A model generated the notes under the pieces. The model was not told where the DNA came from, ran no database searches, and saw only the letters and a program-made list of their open reading frames with translations. This document shows positions 1 through 6,539 of a DNA stretch of 6,540 bases, piece after piece (the stretch's first letter is position 1; every line of letters starts with the position of its first letter). Made by a program: the position numbers and the translations under genes. The DNA is from Dehalococcoidia bacterium (GTDB lineage Bacteria; Chloroflexota; Dehalococcoidia; Dehalococcoidales; Fen-1064): contig PMCB01000119.1 of the NCBI GenBank assembly GCA_003153955.1, positions 1-6,540 of the forward strand. Reading direction: 5' to 3'.

Positions 1-2
1 GC

Positions 3-959
<957 letters not shown>

Positions 960-985
960 AATCCCTGGTTTTCAATCCAGTGCGC

Positions 986-990
986 GGAGA
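986..990 (+). promoter_or_regulatory. Ribosome binding site of uvrC, fixing a GTG start
   Basis: GGAGA lies 5 bases before the GTG at 996. No ATG precedes the conserved UvrC N-terminus (LPANPGVYLMKD), so this site and the alignment to the family support the GTG start. Confidence 0.75.
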
Positions 991-995
991 CAACG

Positions 996-2834
996 GTGAC
1001 AGGTAACCTGGTAAACGAACAGTTGAAACAGTTGCCCGCCAACCCGGGTGTCTATCTGATGAAGGATGCCGGCGGGAAAATTATCTACGTCGGCAAGGCC
1101 GGCAACCTCAGTAACCGGGTACGTTCTTATTTTCATCCTTCAGCGAAGCTCGAACCGAAAACCCAGCAGCAAGTGGCTGAAGTCAATGAACTGGAATTTT
1201 TTATCACCAATTCGGAATATGAAGCCCTGATTCTGGAAAACAATCTCATCAAGAGATATCGGCCTTTTTACAACATCCGCCTCAAGGATGATAAAGGTTA
1301 TCCCTATATCAAAATCAACCTCAGGGAAGACTGGCCGACAGTCACCTATACCCGTGAAATGAGAAATGATGGAGCCCGTTACTTTGGGCCTTTCACCAAT
1401 TCCTGGTCGGTAAAACAAACTCTGAAAGTTCTGGAAGGCATCTTTCGTTTCCGTTCCTGCAATAAACCCATTACCGGTACCGAAAAACGCCCCTGTCTGA
1501 AATATCATCTCGGCCATTGTCTGGCGCCCTGTACCGGGTACATCAGCAAAGAGGAATATAAGGAAGCGATTAAACAGGTCGTGCTTTTCCTGGAAGGGAA
1601 AAGGGACAAAGTTATCAAAGAATTCGAACAGCAAATGAAATCCGCTTCCGAGTCAATGGATTTTGAAAAGGCTGCCCTGCTACGTGACCGTATCGGCGCA
1701 ATCAGGAATGTCATCGAAGGGCAGAAAATCGCGGCCAAAGTGAGCGGTGATGAAGACGCAGTTGCGTTCGTCACTGATAAAGACCAGGCTTACGTGCAGG
1801 TTTTCTTTGTCCGCGGCGGTAAACTCATCGGGCGTGAGAGTTTTGTTTTAACCGGCACGAATGCAGAAAAACCGCAAGAAATCATGGCCAGTTTTGTTAA
1901 ACAGTATTATAATTCGGCAGCTGATATCCCGCCGCTGCTGTTGTTGCAGTACCCCATCGATGACAAAGATACCATCAGGGATTGGCTGAAGCAAAAAAGA
2001 AACGGTCCGGTGGCGATTTCCGTCCCGAGACAGGGCAACAAGAAGGAACTGGTCCAGATTGTCATACAAAACGCGGAGCAGGGCTTGAAACAAATGAAAG
2101 TCAAGCAATTTGCGGCGCCGCAAGTGATGGAAGCGGCACTGAAAGAAATACAGGAGAAACTCGGTCTGCCGCGGCCACCCGAACGAATGGAATGTTATGA
2201 TATTTCCAATATTCAGGGGAAAGAAGCTGTCGGGAGTATGGTGGTGTTTGAAAACGGCAGGGCGAAACCTTCTCATTACAGGCGTTTCCGTATTAAAACC
2301 GTGCCCGAGGCTAACGATTACGCGATGCTGCATGAGGTCCTCGGCCGTCGTTTTAAACGGATGGCGGGCAATATACCGGAATCCGATAATAAGGAAACCT
2401 GGCGCATCCTGCCTGACCTAGTACTGATTGACGGCGGCAAGGGACAATTGCACGCGGCGCAAACTGCGATGCAGGAGGTTGGCGCCGGCGGTCTGCCAAT
2501 TGCCAGCCTGGCTAAAGAGAACGAAGAGGTTTTTATCCCCGGCCGCGGCACGGCGATTGTTTTACCGCGGAATTCCCCCGGTCTGCAACTGCTGCAGCGC
2601 ACGCGTGATGAGGCCCACCGGTTCGCGGTCTCCTATTTCACCAAAGTGCACAAGAAAAAGACCTTTACCTCGCTGCTGGATAATATTCCCGGCATCGGCC
2701 CCAAACGTAAACACGCGCTGCTGAAACAATTCGGCACGGTAAAAGGCATCAAAGAAGCCTCCACCGAGGCACTGCTGACCGTACCGGGCATGACACCGGA
2801 TTTAATAGAGAGATTAAAAGAACATTTAGGGTAA
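996..2834 (+). CDS. uvrC: UvrABC excision nuclease subunit C
   Basis: UvrC makes both incisions (3' then 5') around a lesion marked by UvrA and UvrB in nucleotide excision repair. The 612 residues match the usual family length and all parts are present. The N-terminal GIY-YIG nuclease has GVY at 18-20, YVG at 31-33, Arg41 and the metal-binding Glu81. The cysteine cluster Cys155, Cys167, Cys175 and Cys179 matches the known iron-sulfur ligands of the E. coli protein. The UvrB-interacting UVR motif lies at about 203-238 (MDFEKAALLRDRI). The RNase H-like 5' nuclease runs from about 395 to 545, with Asp402 (CYDISN), Asp441, Asp479 (LIDGGKGQ) and His541, equivalent to E. coli D399/D438/D466/H538. 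Tandem helix-hairpin-helix motifs end the protein (IPGIGPKRK at 564-572, VPGMTPDL at 596-603). Nothing is missing or broken. It sits between rho and a GNAT gene and probably shares their transcript. Confidence 0.98.
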   Translation: MTGNLVNEQLKQLPANPGVYLMKDAGGKIIYVGKAGNLSNRVRSYFHPSAKLEPKTQQQVAEVNELEFFITNSEYEALILENNLIKRYRPFYNIRLKDDKGYPYIKINLREDWPTVTYTREMRNDGARYFGPFTNSWSVKQTLKVLEGIFRFRSCNKPITGTEKRPCLKYHLGHCLAPCTGYISKEEYKEAIKQVVLFLEGKRDKVIKEFEQQMKSASESMDFEKAALLRDRIGAIRNVIEGQKIAAKVSGDEDAVAFVTDKDQAYVQVFFVRGGKLIGRESFVLTGTNAEKPQEIMASFVKQYYNSAADIPPLLLLQYPIDDKDTIRDWLKQKRNGPVAISVPRQGNKKELVQIVIQNAEQGLKQMKVKQFAAPQVMEAALKEIQEKLGLPRPPERMECYDISNIQGKEAVGSMVVFENGRAKPSHYRRFRIKTVPEANDYAMLHEVLGRRFKRMAGNIPESDNKETWRILPDLVLIDGGKGQLHAAQTAMQEVGAGGLPIASLAKENEEVFIPGRGTAIVLPRNSPGLQLLQRTRDEAHRFAVSYFTKVHKKKTFTSLLDNIPGIGPKRKHALLKQFGTVKGIKEASTEALLTVPGMTPDLIERLKEHLG

Positions 2835-2847
2835 AGAGGATAAACAG

Positions 2848-3330
2848 ATGATTCGAGAAATAGCCAACGAAAAAGAACTGGAAAACAGCGCTAGGGTCAT
2901 CGCGGATTCTTTCCGCACGGTGGCCGTAGAATTTAATTTAACCAAAGACAATTGCCCCACGCATCCATCGTTGATCACGCCGGAGCAATTAACCGAAATG
3001 AAGCGCAAAGGACTGAAATTGTTCGGACTTTTTGAAGGTGATGCCCAGGTTGGGTTTGCCGCGTTGGAAAAGAAAAAATATAAAGTTTACAATCTAGAAA
3101 AATTGGCGGTCTTGCCGGAACACAGGCATAAAGGATACGGCGGAAAATTAATTGAATTTGCCGAAGGTTATGTGAAGAATGCCGAAGGCGAGAAATTGTC
3201 GATCGGGATCATCAACGAGCATCGCGTTTTAAAGAAATGGTATGAGGCCAAGGGATTCAAAGAAACTTCGGCGGTAAAATTCGAACATCTACCATTCACC
3301 GTCTGTTTTATGGAAAAAACACTCGGATAA
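2848..3330 (+). CDS. GNAT-family N-acetyltransferase
   Basis: This is a single-domain GCN5-related acetyltransferase of 160 residues, expected to move an acetyl group from acetyl-CoA to an amine. The substrate cannot be told from sequence. The acetyl-CoA pyrophosphate-binding motif A is clear: beta strand LEKLAVLP (83-90), then RHKGYGGKLIEFA (93-105), fitting the R/Q-x-x-G-x-G/A pattern. The late GNAT region follows with IINEHRVLKKWYEAKGF (121-137), including the usual Tyr and the GF turn. A conserved-looking N-terminal CPTHP (36-40) and the terminal HLPFTVCFMEK suggest a defined subfamily of small bacterial and archaeal GNATs. AGAGGA at 2835-2840 lies 7 bases before the ATG. The gene starts 13 bases after the uvrC stop, so translation from the same mRNA is likely. 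The acetylated target is unknown. Confidence 0.9.
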   Translation: MIREIANEKELENSARVIADSFRTVAVEFNLTKDNCPTHPSLITPEQLTEMKRKGLKLFGLFEGDAQVGFAALEKKKYKVYNLEKLAVLPEHRHKGYGGKLIEFAEGYVKNAEGEKLSIGIINEHRVLKKWYEAKGFKETSAVKFEHLPFTVCFMEKTLG

Positions 3331-3359
3331 ATTATTCTTCAGTTTTCAAACACAGTTAA

Positions 3360-3725
3360 TTAATGTCTGTTTGTTTCGTTGATGACCGTGCCGTAGGATT
3401 TACCGAGTAGTGTGAAAGCCGATTGCACTGTTCCCTCGGTCGTTACGGTTAAGCCTTTTTGTGGCGGTGGTTGAGTGGTAATTACCCAGATTTTCCCGCT
3501 GCCGTCACCGATCTGATAGGTGCCTTTATCGGCCGCTGCCAGCCACACGGTATCTCCCACTGTGCCTTTGACCGTGATGGTTTTACCTTCGTATTTTGAG
3601 CTGTCAGCCATTACATCCCCGATTTTGGTTGCGCTCATACAACCGGCAGTGGCGATAGCCGTGAACAGCAGAACTACCGCTACCATTAAATTGAAAATCA
3701 CGCCTTTTTTTACAGTTTTAATCAT
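3360..3725 (-). CDS. Small exported OB-fold-like lipoprotein
   Basis: The product has 121 residues. The N-terminus is a signal peptide: basic MIKTVKKG, a hydrophobic core at about 10-25, then ATAGC with Cys29 as candidate lipid-anchored cysteine. The -3 residue is Thr rather than the preferred Leu, so lipidation is likely but not certain. The mature part (about 31-121) is rich in alternating beta strands: KIGDVMADSSKYEGKTITVKG, then GTYQIGDGSGKIWVITT and GLTVTTEGTVQSAF. This is the pattern of small OB-fold proteins of the tRNA_anti/nucleic-acid-binding-like kind found as exported proteins in bacteria and archaea. Ligand and role are unknown, and in an exported protein the fold need not bind nucleic acid. 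AAGGGGG at 3737-3743 is 11 bases from the ATG, a long spacing. It is convergent with the GNAT gene (29 bases between stops) and downstream of rubrerythrin, beyond a terminator. Confidence 0.8.
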   Translation of the reverse strand: MIKTVKKGVIFNLMVAVVLLFTAIATAGCMSATKIGDVMADSSKYEGKTITVKGTVGDTVWLAAADKGTYQIGDGSGKIWVITTQPPPQKGLTVTTEGTVQSAFTLLGKSYGTVINETNRH

Positions 3726-3758
3726 ATTTGAAAATACCCCCTTATCTTCTTATGCTGA

Positions 3759-3788
3759 ATTATATAATAAAGAAGAGAGGGCTATCAC
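3759..3788 (-). promoter_or_regulatory. Candidate promoter of the OB-fold lipoprotein gene
   Basis: On the minus strand a perfect -10 TATAAT lies at 3759-3764. With an 18-base spacer the -35 would be GTGATA at 3783-3788 (4 of 6 to TTGACA), which is exactly the loop of the rubrerythrin terminator. The predicted start near 3752 leaves a leader of about 27 bases. The region is AT-rich, so a chance -10 is possible. Confidence 0.45.
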
Positions 3789-3799
3789 GCCCTCTCTTC
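3772..3799 (-). terminator. Hairpin terminator of rubrerythrin
   Basis: A perfect 11-bp stem (GAAGAGAGGGC at 3772-3782 with its complement at 3789-3799) closes a 6-base loop. On the minus strand it is followed by TTTATTATATAA, a moderately T-rich tail. It lies 53 bases after the rubrerythrin stop and has no T-run on the plus strand, so it acts on minus-strand transcription. The tail is interrupted, so termination may be partial. Confidence 0.75.
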
Positions 3800-3852
3800 C
3801 TGAAACCGTTTATATTTTAATGCAACCCCACCTGGGAACTTCTTTTATTTTT

Positions 3853-4431
3853 CTAATAGTTTTCCGCCAGGACTTCGTAAAATGCCTGGGGATGTTTGCA
3901 AGCAGGGCATTCTTTGGGCGGTTCGGTGCCCTCAAAAATATAGCCGCAATTAGCGCAATGCCATTTCACGACAGTTTTCTTTTTAAAGACTTCGCCGTTG
4001 GCAATATTGGCAATCAGTTTGCGGTAGCGGGATTCATGGAATTTCTCCACCCTCGAAATCTGTTCAAAAGCGCGAGCAACCTCCGGGAAACCCTCATCTT
4101 TCGCGATCTTAGCGAAATTGGCATAGAGTGTAGTCCACTCCATGTTCTCTCCGGCTGCTGCTGCTTCCAGATTCGATTTTGTATCCAGTATCATCCCTGC
4201 GGGATAAGAGGCTACAATCTCGACGTTGCCGCCTTCTAAAAAGTCGAAGAAAACTTTGGCATGTTCCTTCTCGTTCCCGGCAGTTTCTTCGAAAATGTTG
4301 GCGATCTGTTCCATCCCTTCTTTCCGGGCTTTACTCGCAAAATAGGTGTAGCGGTTCCTTGCCTGAGATTCCCCGGCGAAAGCTTTCAGCAGGTTTTGTT
4401 CGGTTTTAGTACCTTTGATTGAATTTGCCAT
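3853..4431 (-). CDS. rbr: Rubrerythrin (diiron peroxidase with rubredoxin-like domain)
   Basis: Rubrerythrin is a cytoplasmic peroxidase of anaerobes and microaerophiles that reduces hydrogen peroxide to water with electrons from rubredoxin or a similar carrier. The 192 residues match the classical Desulfovibrio-type length. The N-terminal four-helix diiron domain (about 5-145) has all expected ligands: Glu21 (AGESQAR), Glu54 and His57 (NEKEH), Glu95 and Glu98 (GENMEW), Glu129 and His132 (VEKFH). The C-terminal rubredoxin-like domain has Cys159 and Cys162 (CANCGY), Cys175 and Cys178 (CPACKHPQ). The domain order is the classical one, not the reversed form. AGGAGG at 4440-4445 is 8 bases from the ATG. 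It is transcribed away from the tRNA-Met gene and ends in the hairpin at 3772-3799. The start codon gives [18 protein letters not shown], typical of the family. Confidence 0.97.
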   Translation of the reverse strand: MANSIKGTKTEQNLLKAFAGESQARNRYTYFASKARKEGMEQIANIFEETAGNEKEHAKVFFDFLEGGNVEIVASYPAGMILDTKSNLEAAAAGENMEWTTLYANFAKIAKDEGFPEVARAFEQISRVEKFHESRYRKLIANIANGEVFKKKTVVKWHCANCGYIFEGTEPPKECPACKHPQAFYEVLAENY

Positions 4432-4439
4432 TTCATATT

Positions 4440-4445
4440 CCTCCT
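4440..4445 (-). promoter_or_regulatory. Consensus ribosome binding site of rubrerythrin
   Basis: A perfect AGGAGG on the minus strand, 8 bases from the ATG, is the strongest Shine-Dalgarno sequence among the complete genes of the window. It fits an abundant stress protein. Confidence 0.85.
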
Positions 4446-4461
4446 CTTATCGGTCAGTTCT

Positions 4462-4490
4462 ATTATAGAGCTTTTCAAAAAAGCAATCAG
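4462..4490 (-). promoter_or_regulatory. Candidate rubrerythrin promoter with inverted repeat in the spacer
   Basis: On the minus strand a perfect -10 TATAAT lies at 4462-4467. A 17-base spacer leads to a weak -35, CTGATT, at 4485-4490 (3 of 6 to TTGACA). The spacer is almost filled by an inverted repeat, GCTTTT (4470-4475) and AAAAGC (4479-4484), separated by 3 bases, which could be an operator. A weak -35 would fit an activated or regulated promoter, but this is inference. Confidence 0.5.
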
Positions 4491-4541
4491 GGACGAACTG
4501 CTTCCGATTAAGGAAAGATTAAGAGAGAGTGCCTCAATACA

Positions 4542-4570
4542 TTGACGATTAGAGTCATTTATGGTATATT
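4542..4570 (+). promoter_or_regulatory. Promoter of tRNA-Met
   Basis: TTGACG (4542-4547; 5 of 6) and TATATT (4565-4570; 5 of 6) are separated by exactly 17 bases. The predicted transcription start near 4577 lies only about 3 bases before the mature tRNA, as is common for a strongly expressed single tRNA gene. It is divergent from the rubrerythrin promoter. Confidence 0.8.
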
Positions 4571-4579
4571 TTTGGAGTT

Positions 4580-4655
4580 GGTAGCGTAGCTCAGTAGGTA
4601 GAGCAGAGGACTCATAAGCCTCCGGTCGGCGGTTCGATTCCACCCGCTACCACCA
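4580..4655 (+). tRNA. tRNA-Met (CAT anticodon), elongator type
   Basis: The 76 bases form a full cloverleaf. The acceptor stem GGTAGCG pairs perfectly with CGCTACC (4645-4651), the D arm is GCTC/GAGC, and the anticodon loop CTCATAA (4611-4617) carries CAT. The T loop is TTCGATT (4633-4639). Discriminator A (4652) and a genome-encoded CCA (4653-4655) follow. A paired first base (G1-C72) and the absence of the three G-C pairs in the anticodon stem rule out the initiator. A4-T69 and G5-C68 argue against a lysidine-modified tRNA-Ile, so elongator Met is preferred. Two stem pairs are non-canonical: A4610 with G4618 (31-39) and C4630 with A4642 (51-63). A run of six T follows at 4657-4662 without a hairpin. 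Confidence 0.93.
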
Positions 4656-4753
4656 GTTTTTTATCCTGCACACTGAATCCCTCACCACAAACCGCCGATT
4701 CATTCTCTGAAGCTGATTATTCTAAAATAGACGTTTATCGAATTGTTTGTGTT
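4656..4753. other. Intergenic gap between convergent tRNA-Met and coiled-coil lipoprotein
   Basis: About 100 bases between two converging genes. Apart from the T-run just after the tRNA I see no hairpin, open frame with a ribosome site, or repeat here. Confidence 0.6.
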
Positions 4754-5569
4754 TTATTTGACGATATCAAAGGTAATGGCGGTCAGGGAAACGGAAAGTG
4801 TTGTGGGAGGTATCTGATTACCGGTTGATGCCAGTAACGATATTTTCGGCCTGAGGGTAACCGTGCTACCTGCCGGAACGGAGATGCCCGTTTTGCCGCC
4901 ATAAGCTTCGAAATAAACGGTACTTGTGCCGCCGATATAGATATTATAGGTACACAATCCCATAGCGTCGATCAGTTGGGGGTAAGTGGCTGCCAGGCTT
5001 TGAGAAAACGGCATAGAACTGGTGACATACCCGGTAACATCGAGGTTCGTAATCGCATTAGCGGTGGTGTTGGTGATTTTAACAGCAAACTGGGCCGTCC
5101 CCGGTATATTTGCGCCGGTTGTGCCGGTAGAAATGTTGTTAGTGATATAGGAAAGACTCAGGCCGTTAAGTGTCAAAGGCATAATCCCGATCGAGGTCGC
5201 AGCCGCCTGAAGACTGTTTTGTAGTGCCTCTACCTGCAGCAGAAGGCCGCTTTCATTTGAATTGATTTGTTTCTGCATCGTCATGACGGTATTATTGAGA
5301 TTTTTCAATGTGTCCGTTATAGTGCTGATTTCCTGGGCAGTTTGCTGTTCTTCGGGGGAGGTGGTCGTCGTGGTGGTGGTGGTAATTTGTGATTGGAGTT
5401 GTGATAAAGCCGTATTAAATGCGTTTACCTGACCGGACAAAGCATTTATCTGTAATTGAAGCTGTTGAGCTGAAGTAGTAGTAACAGGGGGCGTGGTTTT
5501 ATTGGCGGATTTGCAGGATGCACGGGCCAATAACGAACAGACCGCAATAACGATAATCAGTTTTTTCAT
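4754..5569 (-). CDS. Predicted exported coiled-coil lipoprotein of unknown function
   Basis: I do not recognise a family. The 271-residue product starts with a signal sequence (MKKLIIVIAVCSLLARASC). Cys19 is the likely lipidation site, although Arg16 at the -3 position is unfavourable. A Thr/Ser-rich linker follows (24-33). Next come two helical, Gln/Leu/Asn-rich stretches with coiled-coil character (about 34-62 and 74-124), split by eight consecutive threonines (63-70). From about 132 to 270 the sequence changes to beta-rich, Thr/Gly/Asn-rich segments (FAVKITNTTANAITNLDV, STVTLRPKISLLAS), like a beta-sandwich surface domain. A stalk plus head layout on the outer face of the cytoplasmic membrane is the natural reading. 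GAGAGGG at 5580-5586 is 10 bases from the ATG. No neighbour hints at its role. It lies in the same direction as the zinc-ribbon gene, with about 216 bases between. Confidence 0.85.
   Translation of the reverse strand: MKKLIIVIAVCSLLARASCKSANKTTPPVTTTSAQQLQLQINALSGQVNAFNTALSQLQSQITTTTTTTTSPEEQQTAQEISTITDTLKNLNNTVMTMQKQINSNESGLLLQVEALQNSLQAAATSIGIMPLTLNGLSLSYITNNISTGTTGANIPGTAQFAVKITNTTANAITNLDVTGYVTSSMPFSQSLAATYPQLIDAMGLCTYNIYIGGTSTVYFEAYGGKTGISVPAGSTVTLRPKISLLASTGNQIPPTTLSVSLTAITFDIVK
5360..5383 (-). repeat. In-frame triplet repeat coding for eight threonines
   Basis: Eight consecutive Thr codons, six ACC and two ACG, form a short trinucleotide tract inside the coiled-coil lipoprotein. Such tracts can change length by replication slippage without breaking the frame, here altering the linker between two helices. 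Confidence 0.85.
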
Positions 5570-5646
5570 CTTGTTTCTGCCCTCTCCGGTTGTGAACCCG
5601 CCGCAGATAGAATGTTTAACGTCTCTAATGATATCTTATCTTTTTC

Positions 5647-5788
5647 CTAATTTTTAGCCGTCATCAGCTTCTTCGTGTCCCCGAATATTTTACTCAGGAG
5701 ACCCATCTTTTTCTTGAAGTTTTTCCGGATCCATTTGTCCACCAAACAGGAGCAAAATAATAGTCCAGCGTATTTATCTTGTTTTTTA
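5647..5788 (-). other. Possible coding tail in the +1 frame behind the zinc-ribbon gene
   Basis: After the zinc-ribbon stop, the +1 frame stays open to a TAG at 5647-5649 and reads KKQDKYAGLLFC, then VDKWIRKNFKKK, then MGLLSKIFGDTKKLMTAKN. This looks more like protein than an accidental frame, with basic amphipathic segments and the common N-terminal style MGLLSKIFG. No good ribosome site precedes the internal ATG. It may be the lost C-terminus of the zinc-ribbon protein after an indel, a remnant, or chance. If real, the joined product would be roughly 150 residues. Confidence 0.25.
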
Positions 5789-6094
5789 CTGTCTTTCAGT
5801 AGAATCCGCGGACTGAACGCTTCGCCGGTTCCGCAAAGCATCCGAGATATCCTGAAATAAATTGCTTTCAGTTTTAGGACTGGCTGCGGCCGGTATTTTA
5901 GCAACCGCGGCGGGGAAACAGCTGCAGCCGCATTGGATGCAAACAAACTCACAGTTGTTATCCAGATACATGTTGCCGCCGATACACCGCGGACAATGTA
6001 TCCAGGAACGGTGTTCCCCAAAAAGGCCGGCGCCTGTTTGGGTCTGTGTTTTTACTGCCCGATCACTGGTTCGCGCTTTTAATTCGATTGTCAT
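5786..6094 (-). CDS. Small zinc-ribbon protein
   Basis: The 102-residue product has a central zinc-ribbon: CPRC (34-37), then NMYLDNNCEF and CIQCG (52-56). Two Cys pairs in CxxC spacing about 15 residues apart would bind one zinc. The surrounding wording (GGNMYLD, FVCIQCG) is typical of small bacterial zinc-ribbon proteins. Further cysteines at 48, 57 and 59 are unusual. The N-terminal 30 residues are polar, and the C-terminal 40 are charged with a possible helix (LFQDISDALRNRR). There is no signal peptide, so it is cytoplasmic, perhaps a DNA or RNA-binding accessory protein, but this is inference. AGGGGG at 6101-6106, 6 bases from the ATG, supports this start and this frame over the competing frame at 5647-6021. 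The end may be altered by a frameshift. Confidence 0.7.
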   Translation of the reverse strand: MTIELKARTSDRAVKTQTQTGAGLFGEHRSWIHCPRCIGGNMYLDNNCEFVCIQCGCSCFPAAVAKIPAAASPKTESNLFQDISDALRNRRSVQSADSTERQ

Positions 6095-6100
6095 CAGATA

Positions 6101-6106
6101 CCCCCT
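6101..6106 (-). promoter_or_regulatory. Ribosome binding site of the zinc-ribbon gene
   Basis: AGGGGG on the minus strand, followed by TATCTG and the ATG, gives a 6-base spacing. The same GGGGGTAT wording occurs before the OB-fold lipoprotein. It decides between two overlapping frames in favour of the zinc-ribbon. Confidence 0.65.
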
Positions 6107-6179
6107 GCAATCCTCATGGATGTTTTTATTTCTTATTCCATTCTGACGTACAGGTACTTTTGGCGTAAGGCATAAATGG

Positions 6180-6283
6180 GCTGTTGTTATTGCCCTCGAG
6201 GTTCATTTCTATGAGCCGGAGGTGTCAGGGCCGCAGTGCACAACGATATATGCTCAGTACCGCATCTGAAAGGCTACAACAGC
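6180..6283. other. Intergenic region with nested inverted repeats, possible structured RNA
   Basis: Within the 247-base gap between the HD-GYP and zinc-ribbon genes, three nested pairings can be drawn. GCTGTTGT (6180-6187) pairs with ACAACAGC (6276-6283). GCCCT (6192-6196) pairs with AGGGC (6227-6231). Inside that, GGTTCAT (6200-6206) pairs with ATGAGCC (6211-6217) around a TTCT loop. The inner hairpin has a G-U pair when read as plus-strand RNA but a C-A mismatch on the minus strand, so a plus-strand RNA would be the more stable. I recognise no riboswitch class, and no clear promoter is visible. Confidence 0.3.
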
Positions 6284-6341
6284 AAAACAAAAAATTACTA
6301 TGCTGCCCGATATTGAGAATGTATTATGGAATTCATCACAG

Positions 6342-6539
6342 TTAATCCAGACTGATGATGGCCTGCAGTTCCGCATCCGGAATTTTCTGGAACACATCCA
6401 CGATTACGGGGTCGAATTGTGATCCCGAACACCTTTTTACTTCGGCCTGTGCTTCCTGCAGTGTAAAGCCCTTGCGGTACGGCCGTTCCGAGGTCATGGC
6501 GTCGAATGAATCGGCCAGGGTCACGATTCTCACTCCAAT
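6342..6539 (-). CDS. HD-GYP domain protein, C-terminal end (rest outside window)
   Basis: The last 66 codons of a gene that enters from the right edge. IGVRIVTLADSFDAMTSERP followed by YRKGFTLQEA is the characteristic end of the HD-GYP catalytic domain (D-x-F/Y-DAMTS-x-RPYRK), followed by the usual helix EVKRCSGSQFDPVIVDVFQK. HD-GYP proteins hydrolyse the second messenger cyclic-di-GMP, often downstream of a sensor or response-regulator domain. The metal-binding HD residues and the GYP motif lie outside the window, so activity cannot be judged. The GTG at 6531-6533 is in mid-domain and is not the start. The frame is open to the window end. It is oriented like the zinc-ribbon gene, but the 247-base gap argues against tight coupling. 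Confidence 0.9.
   Translation of the reverse strand: MGVRIVTLADSFDAMTSERPYRKGFTLQEAQAEVKRCSGSQFDPVIVDVFQKIPDAELQAIISLD

Noticed and set aside
1140..2724. Several open frames of 65-164 codons overlapping uvrC on both strands
   Set aside because: All are shadows of the intact uvrC reading frame and contain no domain of their own.
3347..3373. CAAACA/TGTTTG inverted repeat between the convergent GNAT and lipoprotein genes
   Set aside because: It has only six mostly A-T pairs, a 15-base loop and no proper T-run. It is too weak to call as a bidirectional terminator.
3520..4239. 239-codon open frame on the plus strand
   Set aside because: It lies antisense to the OB-fold lipoprotein and rubrerythrin, both well supported by motifs and ribosome sites. 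Its translation has no recognisable domain.
4386..4643. 85-codon open frame on the minus strand
   Set aside because: It covers most of the tRNA-Met gene in antisense as well as the rubrerythrin promoter and start. It is a chance frame.
4580..4655. tRNA gene as an integration site
   Set aside because: No integrase, no repeat of the tRNA 3' end downstream and no foreign-looking genes are visible in the window.
5647..6021. 124-codon minus-strand frame as a full gene
   Set aside because: Its first two thirds overlap the zinc-ribbon gene in another frame and read as low-quality sequence. Only the tail after 5788 looks protein-like and is reported separately.
6148..6157. GTACAGGTAC palindrome-like site upstream of the zinc-ribbon gene
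   Set aside because: The arms are 4 bases with a 2-base gap. It does not fit a LexA-type or other operator spacing I know and is likely by chance.
6250..6345. 31-codon plus-strand frame starting with ATG (MLSTASERLQQQ)
   Set aside because: It has no ribosome site at a workable distance and no recognisable motif. GGAGG at 6218-6222 is too far away.
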